Positions 17,501-26,317 are shown, counted from the first letter of the stretch. The stretch: 64,000 nt of DNA from an uncultured Bacteroides sp. (GCF_905207245.1 NZ_CAJLKP010000009.1:1-64000), one strand, 5' to 3'. The notes: generated from the sequence alone by a model not told the origin. Numbers and translations: made by a program.

Positions 17501-17547
17501 CTGCGGAAGAGGACGACCCGGAAAATGGTGTTATCTTTGAGGACTGA
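14521..17547 (+). CDS. SprE/PorW-like TPR lipoprotein
   Basis: 1008 residues starting with TTG; the next Met would destroy the signal peptide. A lipobox (LMLVAGC, Cys21) predicts a lipoprotein. After it comes FYHALTTRYNVYFNGNEAY, the N-terminal signature I know from SprE/PorW, a lipoprotein needed for type IX secretion and gliding in other Bacteroidota. TPR repeats fill about 130-400, then a low-complexity charged linker, more TPR-like helices, and a very acidic C-terminus. The next gene is a PorX-like regulator. An in-frame copy of a dispersed repeat interrupts it at 16481-16513. Confidence 0.75.
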   Translation: MKRKAVYLTGILVTLMLVAGCSTRKNTAGTRFYHALTTRYNVYFNGNEAYKAGLEAQQQGNKDNYMEVLPLYPIGNKETTGIGTSNFDRAIEKAQKAIRQHSIKRRPIRKPGRAYTDEYKKWLARREFNPFIHRAWLLLGKAQYQKGDFPEAASTFSYIARLYDGQTGITSEALIWLSRCYSALGWQYDAEDALNRVNNDSLPLSLAVAYASATGNFLLGSKRYREAIPHLEKTAKSEKNKKQKARCYYLLGQTYQMLQQPEQAYQAYSKVIRLNPPYELALSARIRQTEVMPATNSRKITGKLLRLSRDEKNEEFLDQIYYALGNVYLAEKDTVQALAAYHKGIGKSKRNGVEKGVLQLTLGNLYWQQARYAEAQKAYAEAIGLIDKTHQEYDTATTRSEILDELVPHTTAIQLQDSLQRLAGMTEEERLAIIKEIIAQVIAREEAERKAAEEAERETRPEQSITTTPQTTQPTIGGKQAWYFYNPQLVEQGKADFQRLWGRRKLEDNWRRKNKTVVALDDFGEIDYNESEQTAGTDSIQNNKEGETDRTHSQNSENGKTGTDSLANDTHRPEYYLSQIPLTEEAMQASNVLLSEALYGAGMVFKDRMQDFRKAETAFERLVRQFPDFTQLDEVYYQLFLTELAMEYYGKGSRSFDKLRMTDDSLSAQQYAGTPLQKAERYKSELIARFPKSRYAKTLADPDFAENAVHGKQREDSLYTRAYEHFQTGDTATVRAAAHLSAEIYPLGQHRPKFMFLDAVTRLQGGETKQFLATLKQLVQQYPQNEITDLAAHILKGIQEGRLLARDSHTFGSIWQRRNAELAEAGNLLGDSLGNVAVLPPDSAFSTERNVPFLFILAYEEGKVNENMLLFEVARYNFSTFLVKNFDLAFAHERGIGMLQIKPFSNYDEAQQYFRRLYATPEMAARLSGMRAVLISEANYEQLIKQYSFDDYDTFYRAHFSSIPEPELKGYTLDEPLLNLPTEEEERQKEENLPAEEDDPENGVIFED
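16481..16513 (+). repeat. Dispersed CTTCGACAAGCTCAGGATGA element in frame inside the TPR gene
   Basis: The core CTTCGACAAGCTCAGGATGA is a string I recall as a widespread short repeat in bacterial genomes. Here it is translated in frame as SFDKLRMTDDS within an otherwise normal helical region of the SprE/PorW-like protein, without a stop or frameshift. Confidence 0.6.
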
Positions 17548-17553
17548 AATAGT

Positions 17554-17614
17554 GACGAGTTACGAGCTACGAGCTACAAGTCGCCGCGCCACTCGTAGCT
17601 TGTAGCTTGTAGCT
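17554..17614. repeat. Heptamer-arm hairpin element (TACGAGC arms)
   Basis: The left arm ACGAGTTACGAGCTACGAGC (from 17554) pairs with the right arm ACTCGTAGCTTGTAGCTTG (from 17591). Both are 7-bp tandem repeats. The loop is short and GC-rich (TCGCCGCGCC). It fills the gap between the SprE/PorW-like and PorX-like genes. Confidence 0.75.
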
Positions 17615-17628
17615 AAAAACTAACAGAT

Positions 17629-19188
17629 ATGAAGAAAGACAGATTACTTTGGGTAGACGATGAAATCAGTTTGTTGCGACCGCACATCCTGTTTCTGGAA
17701 GGCAAAGGTTACGAAGTCGACACCGTAACCAACGGACAGGATGCGCTCGACCGCTGCCGTGCCACTACCTACGACCTCATCTTTCTGGACGAAAACATGC
17801 CCGGATTGAGCGGTCTGCAAACCCTGGCACTGATAAAAGAAATCTGCCCCACCGTTCCCGTCATCATGATTACCAAAAGTGAAGAAGAAAATATCATGGA
17901 TATGGCTATCGGGCAAAAGATAGCGGATTACCTTATCAAACCCGTTAACCCCAACCAGATATTACTGTCACTAAAGAAGAACCTGCACCGCCGGGACATA
18001 GTCAGCGAAGCCGCACAGACAGGATATCAACAGAACTTCGGCAAGATAGGCATGCAAATCAACGATTCGCTGACCGCCGCCGACTGGATGGAACTATACC
18101 GCCGCCTCGTATACTGGGAACTGGAACTGGAAGCAACAGACAGCCCCATGAGTGAAATGCTTGCCATGCAGAAAGCAGAAGCTAACTCCGCTTTCGCCAA
18201 GTTCGTCAAGAAGCACTATGCGGACTGGGTATCAACAAAAGATGCTTCCCCTGACCGTCCACTCATGAGCCCTGACATCTTCAAACGTGTTCTTTTCCCG
18301 CTGTTGGACAAAGGTGAAAAGGTGTTCTTCATCGTCCTCGACAACTTCCGCTACGACCAGTGGCGAGTCCTTGCCAACGAGCTGTCCGGCTTGTTCAACA
18401 TCGACGAACAACTTTATTTCAGCATCTTGCCCACTGCCACGCAATATGCCCGTAACGCCATCTTCTCTGGCCTGATGCCCGACCAGATAGCGCAGCTATT
18501 TCCGGAATTGTGGGTAGATGAGGACGAAGAAGAAAATAAGAACCTGAACGAAGCCCCGTTGATACGCACCATTATCGAGCGTTATCGCCGTAACGATACA
18601 TTCTCTTACCATAAAATAAATGATGCCGCAGGTGCCGAACGCCTGTTGACACAACTGCCTGCACTGGCACAGAACGACCTTAATGTTGCCGTGTTCAACT
18701 TCATCGACATGCTGAGCCACAGCCGCACGGAAAGTAAGATGATACGCGAACTCGCCTCCACCGAGGCAGCTTACCGCAGCATCACGCTTTCGTGGTTCCG
18801 CCATTCACCGCTGAGCGACTTGTTGAAAGCGCTTGCCAGCCGCCAGTATCGTGTCATCGTCACTACAGACCACGGCAGCATCCGTGTAGACAACCCGGTA
18901 AAAGTGCAAAGTAACAGTAAAGAAATCAATGCCAACCTGCGTTATAAACTATCGCGCAATATGGCATACAATCCTAAACAAGTATTCGAAATCACCCGCC
19001 CCGCAGACATACACCTGCCCTCACCTAATGTGAGCACGCGTTACATCTTTGCCACCGGACGGGATTTCTTTGCTTATCCGAATAATTATAATCACTACGT
19101 CAGCTACTACACTGATACTTTCCAGCATGGGGGAATATCGATGGAGGAGATGATTATTCCGCTGATTACGTTGGGGGGACGAAGCTAA
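17629..19188 (+). CDS. porX: PorX-like response regulator with PglZ domain
   Basis: 519 residues. An N-terminal receiver domain (1-120) has the acidic pair D10/D11, phospho-acceptor D54 in LIFLDENMPG, T82 and K104 (YLIKPVNP). After a helical linker, residues about 220-515 form a PglZ domain of the alkaline phosphatase superfamily (FIVLDNFRYDQW; PTATQYARNAIFSG; TTDHGSIRV). This architecture is that of PorX, which in Porphyromonas controls type IX secretion and acts as a phosphodiesterase. No histidine kinase is adjacent. It follows the SprE/PorW-like gene. Confidence 0.88.
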   Translation: MKKDRLLWVDDEISLLRPHILFLEGKGYEVDTVTNGQDALDRCRATTYDLIFLDENMPGLSGLQTLALIKEICPTVPVIMITKSEEENIMDMAIGQKIADYLIKPVNPNQILLSLKKNLHRRDIVSEAAQTGYQQNFGKIGMQINDSLTAADWMELYRRLVYWELELEATDSPMSEMLAMQKAEANSAFAKFVKKHYADWVSTKDASPDRPLMSPDIFKRVLFPLLDKGEKVFFIVLDNFRYDQWRVLANELSGLFNIDEQLYFSILPTATQYARNAIFSGLMPDQIAQLFPELWVDEDEEENKNLNEAPLIRTIIERYRRNDTFSYHKINDAAGAERLLTQLPALAQNDLNVAVFNFIDMLSHSRTESKMIRELASTEAAYRSITLSWFRHSPLSDLLKALASRQYRVIVTTDHGSIRVDNPVKVQSNSKEINANLRYKLSRNMAYNPKQVFEITRPADIHLPSPNVSTRYIFATGRDFFAYPNNYNHYVSYYTDTFQHGGISMEEMIIPLITLGGRS

Positions 19189-19221
19189 TGGTAAATCTCC
19201 TACCACCTCCCCCTACGGGTA

Positions 19222-19243
19222 CTCCTCCTCCCAGGAGGAGGAG
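19222..19243. repeat. Short trinucleotide hairpin
   Basis: CTCCTCCTCC pairs with GGAGGAGGAG across a two-base gap in the intergenic DNA between the PorX-like gene and tsaE. It may be a compact relative of the other intercistronic hairpins. Confidence 0.5.
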
Positions 19244-19290
19244 GAAGAATTGAGATAGTCTACTAATAAATCACATAAGTTAAAGATAAT

Positions 19291-19716
19291 ATGGAAATCA
19301 AAATTCAATCTCTGGACCATATCCACGAAGCCGCCCGCGAATTTATTGCTGCAATGGGCGACAATACCGTTTTCGCTCTTTACGGAAAGATGGGAGCCGG
19401 TAAAACTACATTTGTCAAGGCACTTTGCCAAGAACTGGGCGTTGAGGACGTCGTTACGTCGCCCACGTTTGCCGTCATCAATGAATACCGCTCGGACATA
19501 GCGGGCGAACTCATTTATCATTTCGACTTCTACCGCATCAAGAAGCTGGAAGAAGTATATGACATGGGGTATGAGGATTATTTCTACAGTGGAGCGCTCT
19601 GCTTTATTGAGTGGCCGGAATTGGTAGAGGAACTGTTGCCGGGCAATACGGTACGCGTCACTATCGAAGAACTGGAAGACGGCTCACGCAAGCTGACAAT
19701 GGAAAGCCAGGAATAA
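19291..19716 (+). CDS. tsaE: tRNA threonylcarbamoyladenosine biosynthesis ATPase TsaE
   Basis: 141 residues, a normal length for TsaE. The Walker A motif GKMGAGKTTF and the segment TSPTFAVINEYRSD followed by HFDFYRI are characteristic. TsaE is the ATPase that works with TsaB and TsaD to make t6A37 on ANN-decoding tRNAs. The partner genes are not in this window. An Imm17-like gene starts 6 bp downstream. Confidence 0.93.
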   Translation: MEIKIQSLDHIHEAAREFIAAMGDNTVFALYGKMGAGKTTFVKALCQELGVEDVVTSPTFAVINEYRSDIAGELIYHFDFYRIKKLEEVYDMGYEDYFYSGALCFIEWPELVEELLPGNTVRVTIEELEDGSRKLTMESQE

Positions 19717-19722
19717 GTCACT

Positions 19723-19938
19723 ATGAGCCAATACATCATTCAGGGAATTTTTGCAGTAGCCGGCATCATTTCATTGCTGGCTGCGGTGTTCGACTGGGAG
19801 TGGTTCTTCACTGCACGAAATACGCAGTTTGCGGTAAGGAGTGTAGGACGACAGCGTGCGAGGTTATTTTATGGAGTGCTGGGGGCTATCCTTATCGGGA
19901 TGTCGGTGTTCTTCTTTCTGAATACGCCGCCGACATGA
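19723..19938 (+). CDS. Imm17-like small membrane protein
   Basis: 71 residues with two hydrophobic helices (about 5-24 and 47-66) around a short polar hinge containing WEWFFTARNTQF and GRQRARLFYG. The pattern matches what I recall of the immunity 17 family. No polymorphic toxin gene is nearby. It lies 6 bp after tsaE, so it is probably co-transcribed, and a strong hairpin terminator follows. Confidence 0.65.
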   Translation: MSQYIIQGIFAVAGIISLLAAVFDWEWFFTARNTQFAVRSVGRQRARLFYGVLGAILIGMSVFFFLNTPPT

Positions 19939-19953
19939 TCCAAGTTATAAGTT

Positions 19954-19999
19954 GCGCTATGTGTGTGGGCGAATGATTATTTGCCCACACACATAGCGC
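19954..19999. terminator. Bidirectional terminator hairpin
   Basis: A perfect 17-bp stem, GCGCTATGTGTGTGGGC with its complement, around a 12-base loop lies between the Imm17-like gene and the convergent outer-membrane efflux gene. Confidence 0.8.
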
Positions 20000-20010
20000 T
20001 AATATACTTC

Positions 20011-21384
20011 TTATTGCCATCCCCCGCCGAGCGCCTTATACAGCCGTACCAGTGTTATCTGCTTATCCCGTATCGCATTGCTCAGCCCTATCTGTGCATC
20101 AAAATATCCACGCTGCGCATCCAGCACATCCAGATATCCGATAACCCCGTTGATATACTGCAACTGGGCCAGCTCCACATTCGTCCGTGCCGCCTGCTCC
20201 AATTGCAGACGCGACTCATAAATCTCCTTTATCTTGCTGAAATCCACAATCGCATTCCGTGCATCCTTAAAGGCAGTCAGCACCGACTTTTCATAAGCAT
20301 AGACCTCCGCTTCATACGCCGCCTTCTTTGCCTTCAGCATCGCCCGATTCTTACCCATAGCAAACAAAGGCGTCAGCAATGAACCACTCAGGAAATGATA
20401 AGGTGACTTCAGGAAATCCGAGAACTCGGCACTCTCCAACCCGTAGTGGGCCGTCAAACTCAAACGGGGAAACATATTGGTATATGCAAGTCCCACTGTC
20501 GCATTCGCAGCAATCAGTTTCTGTTCCGCCTGACGCACATCCGGACGACGTTCCAGCAATGTGGAAGGAAGCCCCACAGGAAGACTTTCCGGCAGTTTCA
20601 CCTCTTCCGGCAATACCGAACGCTCTATCTTCCGCGGATACTCACCCGCCAGAAAAGCAATGTCATTTTCTTTGATAGAAATCTTCCGCTCCAGGTCCGG
20701 CACCAGCGTTGCCGTACGTGCCAACTCCACCTGAGCCTGCTGATAAGAAGTCTCCGAAGTCAGACCACCCTCAAAACGGAGCTTCGCCAGCCGGACACCC
20801 TCTTTACGGGCACCGAGTGTCTGGCGTACAATTGCTAATTCGTTATCCAGCGCCACCAACTCAAAATATGCCTGCGCCACTTCTGCCACCAGACTCATTT
20901 TCAAGGCACGTTGCGCTTCTATCGACCCCAGGAAGTCCGCCATGCTCTTATCCTTCGCCCAGCGCAGATTTCCCCAAAGGTCTACCTCCCACGAAACGAT
21001 TGCTTTGGCTTCATAACTCCGGTCTGAATCGTAATTATCACCGCCATAGTTCTCCGCCTCCTTGTCTGCATACAGCTTGCCGCTGACTTGCGGGAAGAGA
21101 TTAGCAAAGTCTATGCGCTTCATCGCCGCCAGTTCCTTCACCCGTGCAGCAGCAATCTTCATATCCTTATTATATTCAAGCGTCCGCTCGATGAGCGCTT
21201 GCAGGGTAGTATCAGTGTAGATGGTCCACCACTGTCGGTCGGCAATGGAAAGTGTATCCTGTTCCGTAGAGTCGAGTTGCTGCGGCAGGTCCAGTTCCGG
21301 ACGCGCATAGTGTTTACCCAACTGGCAGGAACTAAGCACCACTGCCAGCACCATCATATAGTATATCGTATATTTTCTTTTCAT
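20011..21384 (-). CDS. NodT/OprM-family outer membrane efflux lipoprotein
   Basis: 457 residues with a lipobox (VVLSSC, Cys20) as in OprM-type channels. The sequence contains two OEP repeats and the signature GLPSTLLERRPDVRQAE typical of the NodT subfamily, and ends with LVRLYKALGGGW. It is the last gene of a leftward operon (membrane fusion protein, RND pump, channel) and begins 3 bp after the RND gene. Confidence 0.92.
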   Translation of the reverse strand: MKRKYTIYYMMVLAVVLSSCQLGKHYARPELDLPQQLDSTEQDTLSIADRQWWTIYTDTTLQALIERTLEYNKDMKIAAARVKELAAMKRIDFANLFPQVSGKLYADKEAENYGGDNYDSDRSYEAKAIVSWEVDLWGNLRWAKDKSMADFLGSIEAQRALKMSLVAEVAQAYFELVALDNELAIVRQTLGARKEGVRLAKLRFEGGLTSETSYQQAQVELARTATLVPDLERKISIKENDIAFLAGEYPRKIERSVLPEEVKLPESLPVGLPSTLLERRPDVRQAEQKLIAANATVGLAYTNMFPRLSLTAHYGLESAEFSDFLKSPYHFLSGSLLTPLFAMGKNRAMLKAKKAAYEAEVYAYEKSVLTAFKDARNAIVDFSKIKEIYESRLQLEQAARTNVELAQLQYINGVIGYLDVLDAQRGYFDAQIGLSNAIRDKQITLVRLYKALGGGWQ

Positions 21385-21387
21385 AAC

Positions 21388-24300
21388 TTATCGTTTAAAT
21401 CGCTTCGTAACTTTCTTAATATTCGTACCTTTCGCTTTTGCTTTCGCCTTATAAATCAGCACGAAGAAGAACGGTACCAGCAAGATACCTACTGTCACAG
21501 CCAGAATCATTCCGAAGAACACGCCTGTACCGATAGCCTGACGGCTTGCCGAACCCGGTCCGCTGGCAATCACCATCGGCAACATACCGAGAATAAATGC
21601 CAACGACGTCATCAGGATAGGCCGGAAACGCAACTGCGATGCATGCAGAGCAGCTTTCACCACATTCGCCCCACGGTCCACCTGTTCTTTGGCAAATTCC
21701 ACAATCAGAATGGCATTCTTTGCTGCCAGACCGACCAGCATTACCAGTCCAATCTGGAAATAAACATCGTTTTCCAATCCGCACAGCCATACCCCGAGGT
21801 AAGCTCCCAATGCGGCAATCGGCAATGAAAGCAATACGGCAATAGGCACCGACCAGCTCTCGTAAAGTGCAGCCAGGAAGAGGAATACGAACAGGAATAC
21901 CAATGCCAGCACCATGGCAGTCTGTCCACCTGCCTGCTTCTCCTGATAAGAAAGTCCACTCCATTCCACACCGATATTGTCCGGCAAGTGGTCACGGGCT
22001 ATCTGCTCAATGATTTCCATTGCCTGACCGGAACTGTAACCATCGGCAGCCTCACCACGAATCACGGCACTGTTGAACATATTGAAACGCTTGATGCTAC
22101 CCGGCCCCGTGGTGTACGAAGTTGTTCCGAGGGAAGTCAACGGTATCATTACATTATCCGCACCACGCACGAAGAAGAGGTTGATATTCTCTTTATGTTC
22201 CCGATAGGGAGCTTCCGCCTGAATGTACACACGATAGATACGGTTGAACATATTGAAGTCGTTCACATATACCGAACCGGTATAGGCCTTCATGGTTGAA
22301 AACACATCCGCCAAGGGTACACCCGCCAGTTTCACCTTATCCCGGTCTACATCGAAATAAAGTTGCGGAATATCCGCCTGCAAAGAAGATGAAAGTCCCG
22401 ACAACTCCTTGCGTTGCGATGCGTAATACATCAGTGTGTCCGTTGCCTGTACCAAGTTGTCGAAAGTGGCATCACCACGTGCTTCAAGCTGCATCTCGAA
22501 ACCACCGGAACTTCCCAATCCCGGAATGACAGGAGGCGTAGAGAGATACACTTTACATTCGGGATATTCCTGAAGGTCTTTCTTCACTTGCGCCATTACA
22601 TCATCAATGGTCTGTCCGTCCCTTGCTCCCCAAGGTTTCATGATGACAGTCAGTTCACTGCGTGCCTGACTGCTGCCTACACGCGGGCTGCTGCCCACTA
22701 CGCTTTGCACATATTCCACAGCCGGGTTCAACATCAGATATTCCACTGCACGTTCCGATACAGTACGCGTCCGTTCCAATGTGGCACCTTCGGGCAATTC
22801 CAGTTCTACTTTGAAATATCCCTGATCTTCCACAGGCAAGAAGCTGGTCGGAATCAGCCGGTTCACCAGGAAAATGGCTATCAATACTATACCGAATGCT
22901 CCCAATACCCTACGGGGATTGCCTATCACGCGTGAAATCTGACGCACGTATTTGCGGTTACCCATATTCAATGCATAGTTGATATAACGGAATACGATGT
23001 TTTTCCGTTTGTGGGAGTCCGGTTTCAATATCAACGAACACATCACCGGGCTCAGTGTCAGTGCAACTACCGTAGAAAGCAATACGGAAACCACAATCGT
23101 CACCGTAAACTGGCGGTAAAGTTGTCCTGTGATGCCACCGAGGAAACTAACCGGAACAAATACTGCTGCCAACACCAGTGACGTAGCGATAATTGCTCCC
23201 GTCAGTCCTTCCATCGCTTTCTTCGTGGCTTCGTAAGGCGGTAGTTTCTCTTCGTGCATGATACGCTCCACATTCTCCACCACCACAATGGCATCGTCCA
23301 CTACTATACCGATGGCAAGCACCAGTCCAAGCAACGTAAGTATATTGAGCGAGAAACCGAATATCAACATGAAACCGAATGTACCAATCAAAGAAATAGG
23401 TACCGCCACAATCGGAATCAATGTGGCACGCCAGCTTTGCAATGACAGGAACACTACGATAATCACCAGTGCCAAAGCCTCAAACAACGTCTTATATACC
23501 TCATGGATAGATTCCGAAATGTACGTTGTCATATCGAACGGTATCTCGTAACTCAATCCATCAGGAAAATTGGCGCTAATCTCATCCATCGCCTTTTTCA
23601 CATTCTCCGCTACTTCCATAGCATTGGCACCCGGCAGCATATAGATACCCAGCACCGCTGCATTCTCACCATTGATGCTACTCTCTGTATTGTATGAAGA
23701 AGCCTCCAGAGATATGCGTGCCACATCGCGCAAGCGAATGATAGAGCCATCCGCATTGGCACGTATCACGATTTCTTCAAACTGCGCAACAGTAGACAGA
23801 CGTCCCTGTGTAGTGATAGGAATAGTGATATCCAATCCTTTCACCGGTTGTTGTCCAAGCACACCGGCGGCGGACTCACGGTTCTGGTCCTTCAGCGCAT
23901 TCTGCAAGTCGGCTACGGTCAGTCCGAAATTAGCTAACTTATCCGGCTGCACCCAAATCTGCATAGCGTAGTAGCGGCTACAGATATTCGATACACGGCC
24001 TACACCGGGAATACGACGAAGCAAATCGAGCACGTTCAGTGTAGCAAAGTTACTCAGGTAGATTTCATCAAATTTCGGATCGGAAGACCTAAGGCAGATG
24101 GTCATCAACTGGCTGGCTGCCTGCTTTTCTACCGAAATACCGTTTTGTACCACTTCCGCCGGAAGACGGGACTCCGCCAGTTTCAGACGGTTCTGAATTT
24201 CCACTGCTGCCAAATCAGGGTCAGCAGAGATGTCAAACGTCACTGTAGCCGAAAAGCCACCGGAGTTGGAACTGTTGGACTCCATATAGAGCATTCCCGG

Positions 24301-24519
24301 TGTTCCGTTCAATTCCTGTTCGATAGGTGTGGCTACTGCCTGAGATACCGTCAGTGCACTGGCACCCGGATAGGATGCGCTGATTTTCACTACCGGCGGC
24401 GTAATCTGTGGATATTGGTCAATGGGAAGCATCGACAATCCGATGATACCCACAATGACAATCAGTATGGAGATGACAGCCGAGAATACCGGTCTGTCTA
24501 TAAAGAAACTTACTTTCAT
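21388..24519 (-). CDS. RND multidrug efflux pump, HAE1/MexB type
   Basis: 1043 residues from the ATG at 24519 (MKVSFFIDRPVFS). A TTG further upstream would add eight unlikely residues. The typical hydrophobe/amphiphile exporter start FFIDRPVFSAVISI is present, as is the TM4 motif GIVVDDAIVVVENV with the paired Asp used for proton relay, and the two homologous halves with large periplasmic loops. This is the inner-membrane trimeric proton/drug antiporter of the tripartite pump. Confidence 0.95.
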   Translation of the reverse strand: MKVSFFIDRPVFSAVISILIVIVGIIGLSMLPIDQYPQITPPVVKISASYPGASALTVSQAVATPIEQELNGTPGMLYMESNSSNSGGFSATVTFDISADPDLAAVEIQNRLKLAESRLPAEVVQNGISVEKQAASQLMTICLRSSDPKFDEIYLSNFATLNVLDLLRRIPGVGRVSNICSRYYAMQIWVQPDKLANFGLTVADLQNALKDQNRESAAGVLGQQPVKGLDITIPITTQGRLSTVAQFEEIVIRANADGSIIRLRDVARISLEASSYNTESSINGENAAVLGIYMLPGANAMEVAENVKKAMDEISANFPDGLSYEIPFDMTTYISESIHEVYKTLFEALALVIIVVFLSLQSWRATLIPIVAVPISLIGTFGFMLIFGFSLNILTLLGLVLAIGIVVDDAIVVVENVERIMHEEKLPPYEATKKAMEGLTGAIIATSLVLAAVFVPVSFLGGITGQLYRQFTVTIVVSVLLSTVVALTLSPVMCSLILKPDSHKRKNIVFRYINYALNMGNRKYVRQISRVIGNPRRVLGAFGIVLIAIFLVNRLIPTSFLPVEDQGYFKVELELPEGATLERTRTVSERAVEYLMLNPAVEYVQSVVGSSPRVGSSQARSELTVIMKPWGARDGQTIDDVMAQVKKDLQEYPECKVYLSTPPVIPGLGSSGGFEMQLEARGDATFDNLVQATDTLMYYASQRKELSGLSSSLQADIPQLYFDVDRDKVKLAGVPLADVFSTMKAYTGSVYVNDFNMFNRIYRVYIQAEAPYREHKENINLFFVRGADNVMIPLTSLGTTSYTTGPGSIKRFNMFNSAVIRGEAADGYSSGQAMEIIEQIARDHLPDNIGVEWSGLSYQEKQAGGQTAMVLALVFLFVFLFLAALYESWSVPIAVLLSLPIAALGAYLGVWLCGLENDVYFQIGLVMLVGLAAKNAILIVEFAKEQVDRGANVVKAALHASQLRFRPILMTSLAFILGMLPMVIASGPGSASRQAIGTGVFFGMILAVTVGILLVPFFFVLIYKAKAKAKGTNIKKVTKRFKR

Positions 24520-24543
24520 ATGCGTCTGTTTTACGTTCGTCAA

Positions 24544-25764
24544 TTACTTCTCAGTCTTAACCGTATCCGGTGTCTGACTTTGTTCCTCATCTTCTTTCTT
24601 CAACAGGGCATTGTTAACCTTAACTTTCATACCCGGACTCAGCTTATGGTATCCTTCCACCACGATGGTTTCACCCGGCACTAAACCTCTTTCCACTACC
24701 ACCTGATTCTGGAATTCCGGTCCCAGTTCAATAAAGCGCCGTTCTACGGTGGAGTCGCGACGCATCACAAACACGAAAGCACCACCCTTTTCGATGATTA
24801 CCGATTTCAGGGGAACAACCGTTGCATTCTCACGGACATCCAGCAACAGCTTCACCTTGGTGAACTGTCCCGGCAGCAACACATGTTTTGGATTGGGCAT
24901 CTCGGCACGAACAGAGAATGTACCGGTGCGAGGGTCAACCTGCGGTTCGGCAAAGTCAACCAAACCTTTGAACGGATAAACCGTATTATCGGCAAGTGTT
25001 ATAGAAATATTCGGTTGCCAGGAACGGGTGGAGTCTTTTTGTCCCAAGTTCACGTTGCGCTCTTTGGTTTTCAGATAGTCCAGTGCAGTCATACTGAAAT
25101 CAACCAGTACCGTATCACTCTTCACGATAGCTGCCAGCAGCGACTTGCCACCTGTACCTACCAGTGTACCAAGGTCTACATAGCGTTCACTGATATGTCC
25201 TGATAACGGAGAGCGAACAATTGTATACCCTAATTCCAGTTCCGCCTGATCCAAATCAGCCTGGCTCATGGCTACGCTGGCTTGCGCTGTTTCATAAGCC
25301 GCTATCGCATTATCCAAATCCAACTGGCTGGCAGCATTCTGTTCATACAGCGGTCGGATACGTTCCAAATCACGTTGCGCCTTGCGGGCCTGTGCTTCAT
25401 CCTTTTTCAGTTGTGCCCGTGCCTTATCAGCCTTGGCTGCATACTGGTCGCGATTAATAACAAACAACACCTGGTTCTTCGTCACATAGGTACCTTCTTC
25501 AAAGAGCATATTTTCCAGATACCCTTCTACACGGGCACGTACCTCAACAAACTGTTGAGCGCGAATACGTCCCACATATTCACCGTAGATTTCTACATCG
25601 TCCTGTGTCACCGGTTCTACGGCCACTACCGGCAGATCCGGTGCTGGCGCAGGACGATGGGTGACGAACCAGTAAATCCCTACTAACAATACTATACCTA
25701 TTGCGGCAATCACTGCCTGCTTCTTCGTTATTCTGATTTCTCTCTTTTTGAAAAACGATTTCAT
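24544..25764 (-). CDS. RND periplasmic adaptor (membrane fusion protein)
   Basis: 406 residues from the ATG at 25764 (MKSFFKKREIR). An N-terminal helix at about 17-36 anchors it. The lipoyl halves (EYVGRIRAQQFVEVRARVEG; LGYTIVRSPLSGHISERYVD), a coiled-coil hairpin and a beta-barrel domain follow. It starts the leftward pump operon. The upstream DNA contains two GTGGA/TCCAC palindromes that could be operator sites. Confidence 0.92.
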   Translation of the reverse strand: MKSFFKKREIRITKKQAVIAAIGIVLLVGIYWFVTHRPAPAPDLPVVAVEPVTQDDVEIYGEYVGRIRAQQFVEVRARVEGYLENMLFEEGTYVTKNQVLFVINRDQYAAKADKARAQLKKDEAQARKAQRDLERIRPLYEQNAASQLDLDNAIAAYETAQASVAMSQADLDQAELELGYTIVRSPLSGHISERYVDLGTLVGTGGKSLLAAIVKSDTVLVDFSMTALDYLKTKERNVNLGQKDSTRSWQPNISITLADNTVYPFKGLVDFAEPQVDPRTGTFSVRAEMPNPKHVLLPGQFTKVKLLLDVRENATVVPLKSVIIEKGGAFVFVMRRDSTVERRFIELGPEFQNQVVVERGLVPGETIVVEGYHKLSPGMKVKVNNALLKKEDEEQSQTPDTVKTEK

Positions 25765-25894
25765 AAGCTCTCTGTTTATGTTAATGTTAAAAACCCTATA
25801 AATAAAAAACACAACTGGCGTGCCAAAGTTCGCTAACTATACCTTTATTCTTCATTGCCAAAGCATTAAATGTCTGAATGGAAATTACCGAAGT

Positions 25895-25930
25895 GTGGAA
25901 TCCACTCTACAAGTGTGGAATAATTCCACA
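25895..25930. promoter_or_regulatory. Paired palindromes upstream of the RND operon
   Basis: The sequence AAGTGTGGAAT occurs twice, 20 bp apart (25891 and 25911). Each copy opens a palindrome: GTGGA-A-TCCAC (25895-25905) and the 17-bp TGTGGAATAATTCCACA (25914-25930). They lie 130-165 bp upstream of the adaptor gene, a plausible repressor or activator site. The second one abuts the terminator of the next transcription unit. Confidence 0.5.
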
Positions 25931-25958
25931 AAAAAAGTCCGAACGAAATGTCCGGACT
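25929..25958 (-). terminator. Rho-independent terminator of the dnaE-trxA unit
   Basis: On the minus strand AGTCCG pairs with CGGACT across an 11-base loop and is followed by a run of seven T. It lies 24 bp after the stop of the acidic hypothetical gene. Confidence 0.8.
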
Positions 25959-25981
25959 CTCTTTTTACTTACTGAAACTAC

Positions 25982-26317
25982 TTATTCGTCATCATCCAAT
26001 GACTCTGTATATTCCAGTTCCCCTTGAACCACGAACAGAATCTCTTCCGGATCATAGTCACCCATCTCGTCTTTATGAGCTTCCTTGATGATGTAATCTA
26101 CAATCTGTCCCAGGTCGACTTCGACGCATCCTTCTTCATCCGGCTCTACATCGAGAATGCCGCTTTCAGAATAATACTCATCAATCAGATCGAGGAAATA
26201 ATAGAATTCGTCGTCAGAGAACTTCTCCTTTAACTCCTGCGGCAAATAATTTTTGATGTATTCGATGGTCTTTTCATCATCGAGGTCATCCTTTAAGAAA
26301 TCGTCTTCCAGTCCCAT
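25982..26317 (-). CDS. Very acidic conserved hypothetical protein
   Basis: 111 residues of which about 40 (36%) are Asp or Glu. There is no signal peptide or membrane helix. Predicted mainly helical, with the segments YIKNYLPQELKEKFSDDEF and FYYFLDLIDEYYSESGI. I do not recognise a domain. It is the last gene of the leftward dnaE-trxA group, 47 bp after trxA and just before a terminator, which suggests steady housekeeping expression. Confidence 0.65.
   Translation of the reverse strand: MGLEDDFLKDDLDDEKTIEYIKNYLPQELKEKFSDDEFYYFLDLIDEYYSESGILDVEPDEEGCVEVDLGQIVDYIIKEAHKDEMGDYDPEEILFVVQGELEYTESLDDDE

Noticed and set aside
19723..19938. Toxin-immunity locus
   Set aside because: Only the small membrane protein is present. 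tsaE and the efflux gene next to it are not toxins.
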